64,000 bases of DNA, taken from assembly GCF_000020505.1 (NCBI RefSeq), contig NC_011027.1, forward strand, positions 542,001 through 606,000, in the 5' to 3' direction. A model generated the notes under the pieces. It did no database searches, was not told the DNA's origin, and worked only from the letters and a program-made list of their open reading frames with translations. The translations under genes and the position numbers were made by a program. Below are positions 43,489 to 52,108 of this stretch, piece after piece. Origin of the DNA: Chlorobaculum parvum NCIB 8327 (GTDB lineage: Bacteria; Bacteroidota; Chlorobiia; Chlorobiales; Chlorobiaceae). Numbering within the stretch: position 1 is the stretch's first letter; every line of letters starts with the position of its first letter.

Positions 43489-43498
43489 CCCCACTCCC

Positions 43499-45055
43499 TC
43501 AAAAACTCCAGAACTCACGGTCGAGACTGCGGTACTGGATACCCTGCACCAGATGCTTCATTTCGATCTGTTCCGATCCCTCCAGGTCGGCGATGGTTCG
43601 GCTTACTTTCAGGATGCGGTCGTGCGCTCTGGCCGAGAGGTTCAGGCGGTTCATCGCCTCCATCAGCTTGTCGGCACTTTGCTTGTCAAGCTTGCAGAAG
43701 GTGCGGATCAGTTTGGCGTTCATCTGCGCATTGGTGAAGATGCGAGGCGTAGGCAGGTCGGCGAAACGCTTCTGCTGGATGGCGCGCGCGGCGATGATGC
43801 GCTTGCGGATCACGCTGGAGCTTTCGGCAGATCCGTTCGAAAACAGCTCGATGTTCTCGACCTTGGGCACGTCGATGTGGATGTCGATGCGGTCTAGCAG
43901 CGGGCCGGAAATTTTAGAGAGGTAGCGCCGGATCTGCTCCGGCGTGGCGGTCGGCAGCCCGTCGCGATCTTTCAACGGCCCGGCGGGGCTGGGATTCATC
44001 GCCGCCACCAGCATGAAGCCCGCCGGGTAGCGCGTCGAGAGCGCCGCGCGCGACACGGTCACCTCGCGGTCTTCGAGCGGCTGGCGCAGCACTTCGAGCG
44101 CGTTCCGGGTGAACTCCGGTAGCTCGTCGAGAAACAGCACGCCGTTGTGGGCCAGGCTCACCTCGCCCGGCTTGGCCATTGCACCGCCGCCGATCAGCGC
44201 CACGTTGCTCGTGGTGTGGTGCGGGCTGCGGAACGGGCGGTTGATCATCAGCGGGCTATTGCGTTCGAGCAGGTTTGAGACCGAATAGATTTTGGTGGTT
44301 TCGAGCGACTCCTCGAAGCCGAGCGGCGGCAGAATGCTTGGCAGCGCCTTGGCCAAAAGCGTCTTGCCGCTGCCGGGAGGGCCGATCATCAGCAGATTGT
44401 GGCCGCCAGCCGCTGAGATTTCAATCGCCTTTTTAGCTGCCTGCTGTCCCTTGATTTCGGCGAAATCGACCGGGTACTCCGGCTCGCAGTCGAACAGGTT
44501 GGCTACATCCACCTTCACCGGTTCAGGGGTGATGGTGCCGTTGAGCAGTCCGGCGGTCTCGACCAGCGATTCGACGCCAAACACCTGCGTCTTCGCGCCC
44601 GCCGCTGAAATGGCTACGGCTGCTTCTGCTGCGTTCATTTTGGGCACGATCATCCAACGGATGTTCTCCCGCGCGGCCATAACGGCCATTGGCAGGGTGC
44701 CGTTGATGCGCCGCACCGAACCGTCCAGCGCCAGCTCACCGAGCACGATGGTATCTTCAAGCTGTCCCTTGATCTCGCCGAGTGAACCCAGCAGGCCGAC
44801 CGCGATACCGAGATCGAAGGAGGTCCCCTCCTTTTTGACATCGGCTGGCGCAAGGTTCACCGTGATCTTCTTCGATGGCAGATCGAAGCCAGAATTGCGG
44901 ATCGCCGTCAGGATGCGTTCCCGGCTCTCCTTGATTGCGCTGTCTGGCAAGCCGACCACCGTGAAGGCCGGCAATCCTCCTGATACATTTGTTTCGATTT
45001 CAACTTTCAGGGCATCAATGCCAACGAGTGCAGCCGCACAGAGCTTGGTGAGCAT
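43499..45055 (-). CDS. comM: ComM/YifB family Mg-chelatase-like AAA+ ATPase
   Basis: 518 residues from the ATG that gives MLTKLCAAALVGIDALKVEIE-like family start (quoted: LVGIDALKVEIETN). An N-terminal LonC-like domain (VVGLPDSAIKESRERI, KITVNLAPADVKKEG) is followed by an AAA+ module with Walker A GPPGSGKTLLAKALP near residue 226 and Walker B HNGVLFLDELPEF, and a C-terminal Mg-chelatase-like domain. ComM is a hexameric helicase that promotes branch migration during natural transformation. Twelve extra codons upstream are open to 45091. The gene converges on sppA. No other competence gene is in view. Despite the family name it is not a bacteriochlorophyll chelatase. Confidence 0.94.
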   Translation of the reverse strand: MLTKLCAAALVGIDALKVEIETNVSGGLPAFTVVGLPDSAIKESRERILTAIRNSGFDLPSKKITVNLAPADVKKEGTSFDLGIAVGLLGSLGEIKGQLEDTIVLGELALDGSVRRINGTLPMAVMAARENIRWMIVPKMNAAEAAVAISAAGAKTQVFGVESLVETAGLLNGTITPEPVKVDVANLFDCEPEYPVDFAEIKGQQAAKKAIEISAAGGHNLLMIGPPGSGKTLLAKALPSILPPLGFEESLETTKIYSVSNLLERNSPLMINRPFRSPHHTTSNVALIGGGAMAKPGEVSLAHNGVLFLDELPEFTRNALEVLRQPLEDREVTVSRAALSTRYPAGFMLVAAMNPSPAGPLKDRDGLPTATPEQIRRYLSKISGPLLDRIDIHIDVPKVENIELFSNGSAESSSVIRKRIIAARAIQQKRFADLPTPRIFTNAQMNAKLIRTFCKLDKQSADKLMEAMNRLNLSARAHDRILKVSRTIADLEGSEQIEMKHLVQGIQYRSLDREFWSF

Positions 45056-45091
45056 AGAGACGAGGAGTAGGGGTTGGATCACTGTCTGCAA

Positions 45092-45447
45092 CGGTCAAGC
45101 AAAGATAGGGGGGCTATGACCGGCATGTTTTTCCAAATATGTGAAAAACTACGGCAAATTCCATGTCGTCAGTGCGTGATTTTGTTGTGTTCATGCTGTT
45201 TTGATGATGCTTAATGCTTTTTCAGGCAATCAGGACGGTGCCGTTTGTGAGCGGCGTTTCATGGTGGCGCTTTATTGCTTTAAATGTACGTTAACTTGGG
45301 CTGCTTAGTCGTAAATGATTATGAAGTTGTTATTTCTTTGTTTAAGATTCTAAGTAAGAATTACTCTATTGGCTGCGGCTATAATTTCAGATGCAAAACG
45401 CACTGTTGAACTGTTTTGTGTTGCGTCGTTAAAAAACGGGAGCAAGT
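45092..45447. promoter_or_regulatory. 356-nt gene-free region upstream of the DUF2780 gene
   Basis: AT-rich and without any supportable gene. A perfect TATAAT lies at 45380-45385, 63 nt before the DUF2780 ATG, without a convincing -35 partner. The comM start is at the left edge, so the region probably holds promoters for both directions. The long leader may be regulatory; no known riboswitch is recognised. Confidence 0.4.
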
Positions 45448-45831
45448 ATGGAGTTGTTGAACATGTTGACAAGCCAGCTCAATGTTTCGGAGCAGCAAGC
45501 CAGTGGCGGCGCAGGATTGCTCTTCAAACTGGCTCAGGAGAAATTAGGCGCAGGAGAATTCAGTCAGATTACAGAGGCGATTCCAGGCATCGATAGACTC
45601 ATTTCATCTGCTCCTGATTCCGGTGGTTTGTCCAGCGTGTTAGGGGGACTTGCTTCTTCTTTTGGCGGCAGTGGAGGTCAGCTTGGAAATCTTGTTTCCT
45701 TGGCTGGAGGGTTCAGCAAGCTGAATCTGGATGCTGACATGATCGCTAAATTTGTTCCCATCGTCCTTTCATTTGTCAAATCTCAAGGTGGGGATGCCCT
45801 GGAAGGTATGCTTGCAAACGTACTTGGTTAA
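45448..45831 (+). CDS. DUF2780-family protein (VcgC/VcgE-like)
   Basis: 127 residues, soluble-looking and rich in Gly, Ser and Leu. The repeated pattern of LLNMLTSQLNVSEQQASGGAG, SQITEAIPGIDRLI and LSSVLGGLASSFGG, with IAKFVPIVLSFVKSQGG near the end, matches DUF2780, a helical domain with no known function. GGGAGC lies 6 nt before the ATG. The next gene (45881) begins 49 nt after the stop with a strong ribosome site, so the two are likely one operon. Some members occur with stress proteins, but no role is assigned. Confidence 0.8.
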   Translation: MELLNMLTSQLNVSEQQASGGAGLLFKLAQEKLGAGEFSQITEAIPGIDRLISSAPDSGGLSSVLGGLASSFGGSGGQLGNLVSLAGGFSKLNLDADMIAKFVPIVLSFVKSQGGDALEGMLANVLG

Positions 45832-45880
45832 ATTCATAACGTATTTTTACATAACGCATAAAATTAACAGGAGGTCGATT

Positions 45881-46126
45881 ATGGCTTATGTAACCATCGA
45901 TGGCGAGAAGTACGAAAAAGAACTGCTTGACCTTGCCAAAAAACATACGACTGGTAAAGGTGAAGAGAAGTTATCGAAAGACGAAGTTGCTGATCTCTTC
46001 AAATCAGCCGCCGACGGCCAGGGAGTAACCGAGACGGAGAAAAATACCCTCGCCTATATTCGTAAGAACTTTGTGTTTACCGATGCCGCTGCAAAGGATT
46101 TTGATGAAGCATTTGCCAAGCTTTAA
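45881..46126 (+). CDS. Small acidic protein (81 aa), unknown function
   Basis: 81 residues: AYVTIDGEKYEKELLDLAKK, then a charged helical middle (KLSKDEVADLFKSAADG) and a C-terminal FVFTDAAAKDFDEAFAKL. The acidic, helix-rich middle slightly recalls EF-hand or TerB-type pieces, but no full motif is present, so it is left unassigned. A textbook AGGAGGT site lies 6 nt before the ATG; the frame extends upstream into the DUF2780 gene but the start is clear. The strong ribosome site suggests abundant expression. A structured stretch and a terminator follow. Confidence 0.75.
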   Translation: MAYVTIDGEKYEKELLDLAKKHTTGKGEEKLSKDEVADLFKSAADGQGVTETEKNTLAYIRKNFVFTDAAAKDFDEAFAKL

Positions 46127-46138
46127 AATTGTCAAAGG

Positions 46139-46225
46139 ATCGCTCTCTGAGAAAAACAGCTGTTCCTGAAGCGAAAGTCACAAGCTGCTGTCAAGAGCAG
46201 CATTCCTTTCGACGGAGCGATTTTT
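46139..46225 (+). other. Structured 3' region after the 81-aa gene
   Basis: ATCGCTC (46139-46145) can pair with GAGCGAT (46215-46221), which is followed by four T. Inside are further complementary pieces (CAGCTG with AGCTG, GCGAAAG with CTTTCG). It could be a branched terminator or a small RNA from the 3' end. Folding was judged by eye. Confidence 0.4.
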
Positions 46226-46242
46226 AACCATTGTTCTGTTTG

Positions 46243-46286
46243 AAAAAAGCCGCATTCGACAGAGATGTCAAATGCGGCTTTTTTTT
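46243..46286. terminator. Terminator between the 81-aa gene and ppc
   Basis: AAAAAAGCCGCATTCGAC pairs with GTCAAATGCGGCTTTTTT around a 6-nt loop, T-tailed on both strands between convergent genes. Confidence 0.9.
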
Positions 46287-46325
46287 GTGAGTGCGGTTGA
46301 GCAGGATTGGCACTGAGTTCTCATT

Positions 46326-49085
46326 TCACCCCGTTGTTCTCAATCCTCCTGAAATGGCGTTGACGGTCAGCAGCAGTTCGGGGAGTAGCGATTCTGCCTG
46401 TTCCTGATTGCCGGTGGCTTTGTGGTTGCGCCAGCGCTTGAGCAGGTCGATCTGGAGGCTGTGAAGCTTGCCGAGTCCCTCCTTCCGGTTTTCGATGAAG
46501 CGATAGACGTTGAAATACTTCTCTTTGAGCGAGCCTCCATAGATCAGTTCGAGAAGGCGCATGGTTCGCAGGTATTCGGCCTGAATCATGCCGAGCAGGT
46601 TTTCGCGGATCGTGCGATCTTCAACCAGCGAGGCGTACTTCTCCATGACCCAGGGATCAGCCGACAGAACGCTGGTGGCAACATTGTTGATGATATAATG
46701 GAACGGTGCCCACGAGAAGTCGGTTTGGCGCATGATGTCAAAACTGTCGGGATCGGTGGTGCGCAGCTCTTCGAGGGCCGTACCAGCGCCGTACCATCCG
46801 GAGATGCCGAATCGCGCCTGGTTCCAGCTGAAGACCCACGGAATGGCGCGCAGATCGTCGAGGCTCTGCTTGCCGGTTCGGCGCGCCGGGCGGGAGCCGA
46901 TGCGGCTCGATTCGATGATGTCGATCGGCGTGGCCTGGCGGAAGAAGTCGAGTAGTCCGTCAGCTTCGATGAGCTGCCGGTAGGCCTGGTTGCTGCTTCG
47001 TGCGAGCAGATCCATCGCCTTTTCGAGTGGATGAGGTCGGTAGCCATCCTTGCGGTGTTCGAGCCGGGCTTCGGTGATGCCGGCAAGGAACAGTTCGAGA
47101 TTGTAGGCCGCGCTGATGCGGTTGGCATACTTCTGCGCGATGGTTTCGCCCTGCTCGGTGACCCGCAATCCTGCGTCGAGCGAGCCGTGGGGTTGGGCAC
47201 GGATGAAGCGGTGGGTCGGCCCGGCTCCACGGCTGATGCTGCCGCCCCGGCCGTGGAAGAAGAGCACGTCGATACCGTGCTTGCGACCGGCCTCGATCAA
47301 CCGCTCTTCGGCGCGGTAGAGGCCCCAGAGGCTGGTGATGATGCCGCCATCCTTGTTGCTGTCGCTGTAGCCGACCATCGCCTGCTGCACCGGTTTGCTG
47401 CGTCCATGCAGCTCCTGTTGCAGAGCGATGCTGCGTCGCGTAACCGGATGAGCAAGAAAACGGTCGAGGATGTCGTGACTGCGTTCCAGATCGTCGATAG
47501 TTTCGAAGAGCGGCACCACCGGAATCGGGCAGGCATCGCCATCACCGTGCGGCTCCATCAGGCCGACTTCGCGGGCGAAGAGATAGACCACCAGCAGATC
47601 CGACACATTTCTCGTCATGCTGACGATCAGCGAGCCGATGCCGTCGTAGCCGTACTGCCGGGCGTGTTCGAACAGCACCCGGTAGCAGGCGAGCACCGTT
47701 TCGGCTTCGGGCCCGACCTGCATGTCGGGGTGGGTGAAGGGGCGTGGTGAAAGCAGTTCGCGTTCGAGAAATTCCATTCGCTTTTCCTCGCTCCATTCGG
47801 GGAAGCCAGCCCCGTCAAGTCCGGCGGCGGTCATGAGTTGTGAAAGAGCCAGATCGTGGAAGCGGCTGTTCTGCCGGATGTCGAGCCTGCCGAGATGGAA
47901 GCCGAAGGTCTGGGCGATACGAAACACCGGGGCGACATCGCCAAGCGAGATGTTTGCCCCACCGATTGCCGAGAGCGACGACATGAAGAGTTCGATGTCT
48001 GAAAGCAGCTCGGTGTGGCGTTTATACTGGTAGTGGGCCGGTTCATCAAAATGCTCCTGCAAGCTCTCATCTGGAAGGCTGGCGATCATGAGATTGAGGA
48101 ACTGCCGCCACGGTTCGTGACGGTTCCTGTCGAGCGCACGCTGTCCCTCTTCGCCGAGCTTGTGGCGCATGATCTCCATCCGCTCCTCCATCGCTCCGGT
48201 TGGTGACTGGAAGCGCCCCGAGATGCTGAGTTTTGATGCGAGCTGTTCGAGATGGTGTCGGACAAGCCGGATGGCGTGACGGCGCATCTCCTGAAGGGTC
48301 TCCCGGGTGGTGTCAGCCGTTACCAGCGGGTGTCCGTCGCGGTCGCCGCCGACCCAGCTTCCGAAGGAGAGACGCGGCAGGTTGCGCGGGTCGGCCGTGA
48401 TTTTCGGATCAAATCCGGCCACACTCCACGCCTTTTCAAGACGCTGGTCGATCATGGGGAGCACGTCGGGAAAGATTGTGTGCAGATAGTGCAGCACGTT
48501 CTGGCGTTCGGTGCCGACGTCCGGTTTTTCGAACAGGATTTCACCGGTGCGCCAAAGCCGTTCGAGCACCACCTTGATGTCGGTGCGGATTTTTTCCCGT
48601 TCGGCGGGCGTCCACATGCGGTTTTCGCGTTTGACAAGCAGCAGATAGAGTTCGCGGTGCTGTTCGAGCACCGTGCGCCGTTTGGCCTCGGTAGGGTGGG
48701 CCGTCAGCGTTGGTTCGACCTCGATGTTCGGCAGCTCGGCAGCGATTTCCGCCTCCGTGATGCCAAGCTTTTGCAGATGTCGGAGTGCCTCGCCCCACAA
48801 TCCGCTGAGCGATTCAACCCCTTCGTTTGATTCGAGTTGACGTCGATACTGGGCAGCCGAGTTCTCCTCGGCCATGTTGAGCAGCTGGAAAACCACGGAC
48901 AAGGCCTGAACAGCCCGTTCGGGATGCTCGCATTCCGTGATGGCGCCACTGTGTTCGCCGCGAAGGTGCGTGGCGAGTTTTGTCTGGCCAAGCTCCTGAA
49001 GAACTTCGATAAAGCAGTCGAGCAGGAATTGGAAATCGATTGCGGCTTTGTCGAAATCGACAACGCTCATCGTGGTGGTGATCAT
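46326..49085 (-). CDS. ppc: Phosphoenolpyruvate carboxylase
   Basis: 919 residues, full length. It carboxylates PEP with bicarbonate to oxaloacetate, irreversibly. Catalytic His is in LTAHPTEAKRRTVLEQH near residue 130, GYSDSNKDGGIITSLW near 573, and the Arg-rich FHGRGGSISRGAGPTHRF near 610. The extreme C-terminus ends TTG rather than the QNTG-type end of many enzymes. It replenishes oxaloacetate for the reductive TCA cycle, using PEP made by PpdK. An ATG at 49070 is an alternative start. It is divergent from pscC, with 216 nt between the starts. Confidence 0.97.
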   Translation of the reverse strand: MITTTMSVVDFDKAAIDFQFLLDCFIEVLQELGQTKLATHLRGEHSGAITECEHPERAVQALSVVFQLLNMAEENSAAQYRRQLESNEGVESLSGLWGEALRHLQKLGITEAEIAAELPNIEVEPTLTAHPTEAKRRTVLEQHRELYLLLVKRENRMWTPAEREKIRTDIKVVLERLWRTGEILFEKPDVGTERQNVLHYLHTIFPDVLPMIDQRLEKAWSVAGFDPKITADPRNLPRLSFGSWVGGDRDGHPLVTADTTRETLQEMRRHAIRLVRHHLEQLASKLSISGRFQSPTGAMEERMEIMRHKLGEEGQRALDRNRHEPWRQFLNLMIASLPDESLQEHFDEPAHYQYKRHTELLSDIELFMSSLSAIGGANISLGDVAPVFRIAQTFGFHLGRLDIRQNSRFHDLALSQLMTAAGLDGAGFPEWSEEKRMEFLERELLSPRPFTHPDMQVGPEAETVLACYRVLFEHARQYGYDGIGSLIVSMTRNVSDLLVVYLFAREVGLMEPHGDGDACPIPVVPLFETIDDLERSHDILDRFLAHPVTRRSIALQQELHGRSKPVQQAMVGYSDSNKDGGIITSLWGLYRAEERLIEAGRKHGIDVLFFHGRGGSISRGAGPTHRFIRAQPHGSLDAGLRVTEQGETIAQKYANRISAAYNLELFLAGITEARLEHRKDGYRPHPLEKAMDLLARSSNQAYRQLIEADGLLDFFRQATPIDIIESSRIGSRPARRTGKQSLDDLRAIPWVFSWNQARFGISGWYGAGTALEELRTTDPDSFDIMRQTDFSWAPFHYIINNVATSVLSADPWVMEKYASLVEDRTIRENLLGMIQAEYLRTMRLLELIYGGSLKEKYFNVYRFIENRKEGLGKLHSLQIDLLKRWRNHKATGNQEQAESLLPELLLTVNAISGGLRTTG

Positions 49086-49234
49086 GGTGGCAATCTCAAT
49101 GTCAGTAGTTCAGGAAAGGAGGCATTTACTCCCGGAACTTAAGCTCTTCGATATTCGCCGCAAAATTCGCTCTTTTGCCCGGGTTTGTGTAGCTGCAATG
49201 ATTAACGCTTTTTAGATGCAAATGTTTGCCCCCT

Positions 49235-49263
49235 TTGACAATTATGTTTATCTTTCTCAATAA
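49235..49263 (+). promoter_or_regulatory. Possible promoter of pscC
   Basis: A perfect TTGACA at 49235-49240 lies 62 nt before the pscC ATG, followed 17 nt later by CAATAA, a weak -10 in an AT-rich stretch. Judged by eye. Confidence 0.3.
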
Positions 49264-49301
49264 ATTTATGCAAGCGGCTAACACCTAATCCATTACTTGT
49301 T

Positions 49302-49922
49302 ATGGACAACAAATCAAACGGTAAGCTTATTGCTTTGGCAATCGGCGGGGCTGTGTTAATGGGGACATTGTTTTTCTTGGTATCATTCCTGACCGGCTAC
49401 TCTCCGGCGCCGAATCATTCGGCCATTCTCACTCCTCTGCGGTCGTTCATGGGATGGTTCCTGCTTATCTTCTGTGCCTCTCTGATTATCATGGGTCTTG
49501 GCAAAATGTCCGGAGCTATCAGTGACAAGTGGTTCCTGAGCTTCCCGCTAAGCATCTTCGTCATTGTCATGGTGATGTTCTTCAGCCTCAGGTTTTACTG
49601 GGAAAAAGGTCGTACCACCACTGTTGATGGCAAGTACATCCGTTCGGTTGAGCAGCTTAATGACTTCCTCAACAAGCCGGCCGCTACCAGCGATCTTCCT
49701 CCGGTCCCGGCTGATTTCGATTTCGCAGCAGCTGAAAAGCTGACTGATGCAAAGTGCAACAAGTGCCACACGCTCGGTTCGGTTGCCGATCTGTTCCGTA
49801 CCAAGTACAAGAAGACCGGTCAGGTCAAGCTCATCGTCAAACGTATGCAGGGCTTCCCCGGAGCCAACATTTCTGACGACGAGGTTATTGAAATCGGCAC
49901 CTGGCTTCAGGAGAAATTCTGA
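49302..49922 (+). CDS. pscC: Photosynthetic reaction-centre cytochrome c-551 (PscC, cytochrome cz)
   Basis: 206 residues. Three membrane helices lie at about residues 10-31, 46-68 and 79-97, then a soluble C-terminal domain with one c-type haem motif CNKCH (Cys 152, Cys 155, His 156) and a likely axial Met in KRMQGFPGA near 182. This layout, three N-terminal helices and one C-terminal haem, is the unusual architecture of PscC, the electron donor to the P840 special pair in the homodimeric type I reaction centre of green sulfur bacteria. It is the best taxonomic marker in the window. It carries electrons from the menaquinol:cytochrome c oxidoreductase or from cytochrome c-554. It is divergent from ppc and followed by a hairpin; no other reaction-centre gene is beside it. 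Confidence 0.95.
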   Translation: MDNKSNGKLIALAIGGAVLMGTLFFLVSFLTGYSPAPNHSAILTPLRSFMGWFLLIFCASLIIMGLGKMSGAISDKWFLSFPLSIFVIVMVMFFSLRFYWEKGRTTTVDGKYIRSVEQLNDFLNKPAATSDLPPVPADFDFAAAEKLTDAKCNKCHTLGSVADLFRTKYKKTGQVKLIVKRMQGFPGANISDDEVIEIGTWLQEKF

Positions 49923-49966
49923 TTCTTCTGCCGGACAGTCGTCCGAACCCTTATTCAGAACAGCAG

Positions 49967-49990
49967 CGCCCCGGAAATCCGGGGCGTTCT
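49967..49990 (+). terminator. Hairpin terminator after pscC
   Basis: CGCCCCGG (49967-49974) pairs exactly with CCGGGGCG (49979-49986) around a 4-nt loop, with a short T-tail. It lies 45 nt after the stop. Confidence 0.65.
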
Positions 49991-50003
49991 GTATTGTGGG
50001 GGT

Positions 50004-50354
50004 TTACTTCTCGGCGGTATAGCTGACCGTGACGGTTTCGGTGATCCCGCCTCTGGCGTTCCAGTCGGTTTTGACCGTCATGCTTTTTGGCTGGCATGCT
50101 TCGACCAGATGGTCGAGAATCGTGTTGGTGATGTTTTCGTAAAAGATGCCGGCGTTGCGGAACTCAAGGAAGTAGTACTTGAGCGACTTCAGCTCGATGC
50201 AGCTTTTGTCGGGCACGTAGGTGATGGTGATGGTGCCGAAGTCGGGCAGGCCGGTTTTGGGGCAGACCGAGGTGAATTCAGGATTGACGATCTCAATGGT
50301 GTAGTCCCTGTTGGGGAAGGTGTTGTCGAAAACTTCGATGATCTCTTTGTTCAT
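50004..50354 (-). CDS. queF: NADPH-dependent 7-cyano-7-deazaguanine reductase (QueF, short form)
   Basis: 116 residues, the short unimodular QueF. The active Cys is in FTSVCPKTGLPDFG near residue 31, and the family ELKSLKYYFLEFRNAGIFYENIT segment follows (only ELKSLKYYFLEFRN quoted as the motif). It reduces preQ0 to preQ1 in queuosine synthesis, a modified base of tRNA. It converges on pscC across the hairpin. No preQ1 riboswitch was recognised in the 150 nt before its start. Other queuosine genes are not in the window. Confidence 0.95.
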   Translation of the reverse strand: MNKEIIEVFDNTFPNRDYTIEIVNPEFTSVCPKTGLPDFGTITITYVPDKSCIELKSLKYYFLEFRNAGIFYENITNTILDHLVEACQPKSMTVKTDWNARGGITETVTVSYTAEK

Positions 50355-50524
50355 GGTTCTTGTTGGTGTGGATGGTTATCGGTTGTCTTTTCACGCCCCA
50401 AAATAGAAAACAGCCGAAATATTTGTTGCGATATTTAGAGCGCTTCTGATTCGCTGTATGGTTTTTCCCGTTATTTCCGGCTCCATGAAGCTTCAGGGGT
50501 AACCACAATCTTAACGTGTCTTTC

Positions 50525-51247
50525 ATGCCATTTGACAGATATCGGGTGCAATCCGGTGGACTTGTTGACGATGAGTTGGCTCGCATTCGCCAGCAGCTCG
50601 CTGCCGAGTATGACCTGCAAGAAGTGTCCTACCGTTTTGCAGAGAGCGATTTCAGCTTTCTGAGTGTTCTCGACAGCTACGCCCTGCTCGATCGCATCTC
50701 TCCCGAAGAGTTTGTAAAGGACGAGCAGATGCCCTATTGGGCTGAAATCTGGCCTGCCGCCGTGACCCTTTCGCGCCAGATTATGGAAACCGGCGAGCTT
50801 GCCGGAAAGTCGGTTATCGAGCTTGGCGCAGGGGTTGGCATCGCCAGCATTGCGGCGGCCAGAAGCGGCGCGCGAGTGCTAACCACCGATTACTCCACTG
50901 AGGCTTTAAAGTTCGTGGCGTACAACGCACTGCGCAACCGGGTTGATCTCGACACCTGCCGCCTTGACTGGAGGCTGGTCAAGGGTGATGAAAAGTTTGA
51001 CTCGATTATCGCGGCTGACGTGCTGTATGAGCGTGTCAATCTGTTGCCCATCGTTACTGCCATCGATGCTCTGCTGGCCGAAGGCGGCTCGGCCTGGATT
51101 GCCGATCCGAGAAGAAGACTTGCCGACCAGTTTCTCGAACTGGTGCAGGAAAACGGGTTCAGGATTTCAGAAAAGCGCATGTATGATGTCGAGGGCGATC
51201 AGACGGTTGCCGTGACCATCTACAAGCTTGAGCGGGTAAAGGCATGA
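50525..51247 (+). CDS. Class I SAM-dependent methyltransferase, ETFB/protein-lysine type
   Basis: 240 residues. DEQMPYWAEIWPAAVTLSRQIME then VIELGAGVGIASIAAARSGARVLTTDYS (motif I and II), and a D-V-L-Y-E motif (AADVLYERVNLLP) match the METTL20/ETFB lysine-methyltransferase-like group (nicotinamide-N-methyltransferase-like fold). The likely substrate is a protein lysine but this is not shown by sequence. The ATG at 50525 was chosen; an in-frame GTG lies 9 nt upstream. Its stop overlaps the next ATG by 4 nt, so it heads an operon with the DUF4905-like and xer genes. Confidence 0.85.
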   Translation: MPFDRYRVQSGGLVDDELARIRQQLAAEYDLQEVSYRFAESDFSFLSVLDSYALLDRISPEEFVKDEQMPYWAEIWPAAVTLSRQIMETGELAGKSVIELGAGVGIASIAAARSGARVLTTDYSTEALKFVAYNALRNRVDLDTCRLDWRLVKGDEKFDSIIAADVLYERVNLLPIVTAIDALLAEGGSAWIADPRRRLADQFLELVQENGFRISEKRMYDVEGDQTVAVTIYKLERVKA

Positions 51248-52095
51248 TGGCTAATGGTTCGATTGTATCGTCTGGCCAATCCCTTCCGGAAGGGGGATGG
51301 TCGTGGCATGGTGGTAGCGGCGCTATGATCTGGCAGCTGATGTTTGCTGACAGCGGGCTCCTTTTTGGCTTGAAGCGTTTTCCTGAACAACGCCGTGCTT
51401 CGCTGTTCTGCCTTGATTCGGAAACCGGCCGGATGCTGTGCGATGATTTCGTGCTCACCGGTGGTGCCGATTTTGCCGAACCTGTTGGTGACGGATGGAT
51501 GATCGGTCTTGAAACCACCCACAGCAATCTGCTCTTTTGCCATGGTTTTCAGCCGGGAAGCCCGGAGCATCAGGGTATCTGGGCGGTCGATCTTGCCGAA
51601 GGTACTCTGGCCTGGGGCCGTCCGGACGTAGCTTTTGCGGCCAATCTTGGTGAGTCCGTTCTTGCCTATAAATCCCGCGTTTTCGCTGGTTTCCCCGAGC
51701 GGGATTACTTCCTGATCGATCCTCTTACAGGCCGGGAGGTCGAGCACATTGGCACTGATCCTGAGCGCTTCAATGCTTTGCGCAACGAAGCCGTCGGCGA
51801 GGAGGAGCGGCAGGGGGTTGTGCTGCCTTCAGCAGGCATGGACGAATTCGGGCATCTTGAAACCATCAGGCTCGGTGGCTCAACCGTAACGGTGATGCAT
51901 CGGCTGGTCAGTGGGGGGGGAACGGAAAACGCATGGAACTCGGTTCTTGCTCTTAATGCGGGCGATCGTCTCCTTTTCGAGGATACGATGGGCCAGGCCG
52001 GAGCGGCGCCGCTGTTCAACAACTTTCTTGTCAGGGACCAGCGGCTCTATTACATCAAAGAGAGAGAAATGCTCGTCAGCATCGATCTCTCATGA
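51244..52095 (+). CDS. DUF4905-like protein of unknown function
   Basis: 283 residues, no signal peptide, mostly beta-like with repeated short hydrophobic strands (WQLMFADSGLLFGLKRF, LFCLDSETGRMLCDDFV, WAVDLAEGTLAWGRPDV). The strand-plus-turn repetition recalls a quinoprotein-like or beta-propeller fold and agrees with the DUF4905 family of Bacteroidetes and Chlorobi. No catalytic motif is evident. It is translationally coupled to the methyltransferase upstream (ATGA overlap) and ends 13 nt before the xer gene, so all three likely share a transcript. The function is unknown; the family name is tentative. Confidence 0.65.
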   Translation: MMANGSIVSSGQSLPEGGWSWHGGSGAMIWQLMFADSGLLFGLKRFPEQRRASLFCLDSETGRMLCDDFVLTGGADFAEPVGDGWMIGLETTHSNLLFCHGFQPGSPEHQGIWAVDLAEGTLAWGRPDVAFAANLGESVLAYKSRVFAGFPERDYFLIDPLTGREVEHIGTDPERFNALRNEAVGEEERQGVVLPSAGMDEFGHLETIRLGGSTVTVMHRLVSGGGTENAWNSVLALNAGDRLLFEDTMGQAGAAPLFNNFLVRDQRLYYIKEREMLVSIDLS

Positions 52096-52108
52096 ACGTA
52101 ACCTTTTC

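Noticed and set aside
50355-50515. preQ1 riboswitch before queF
   Set aside because: The conserved preQ1 aptamer core was not found upstream of queF.
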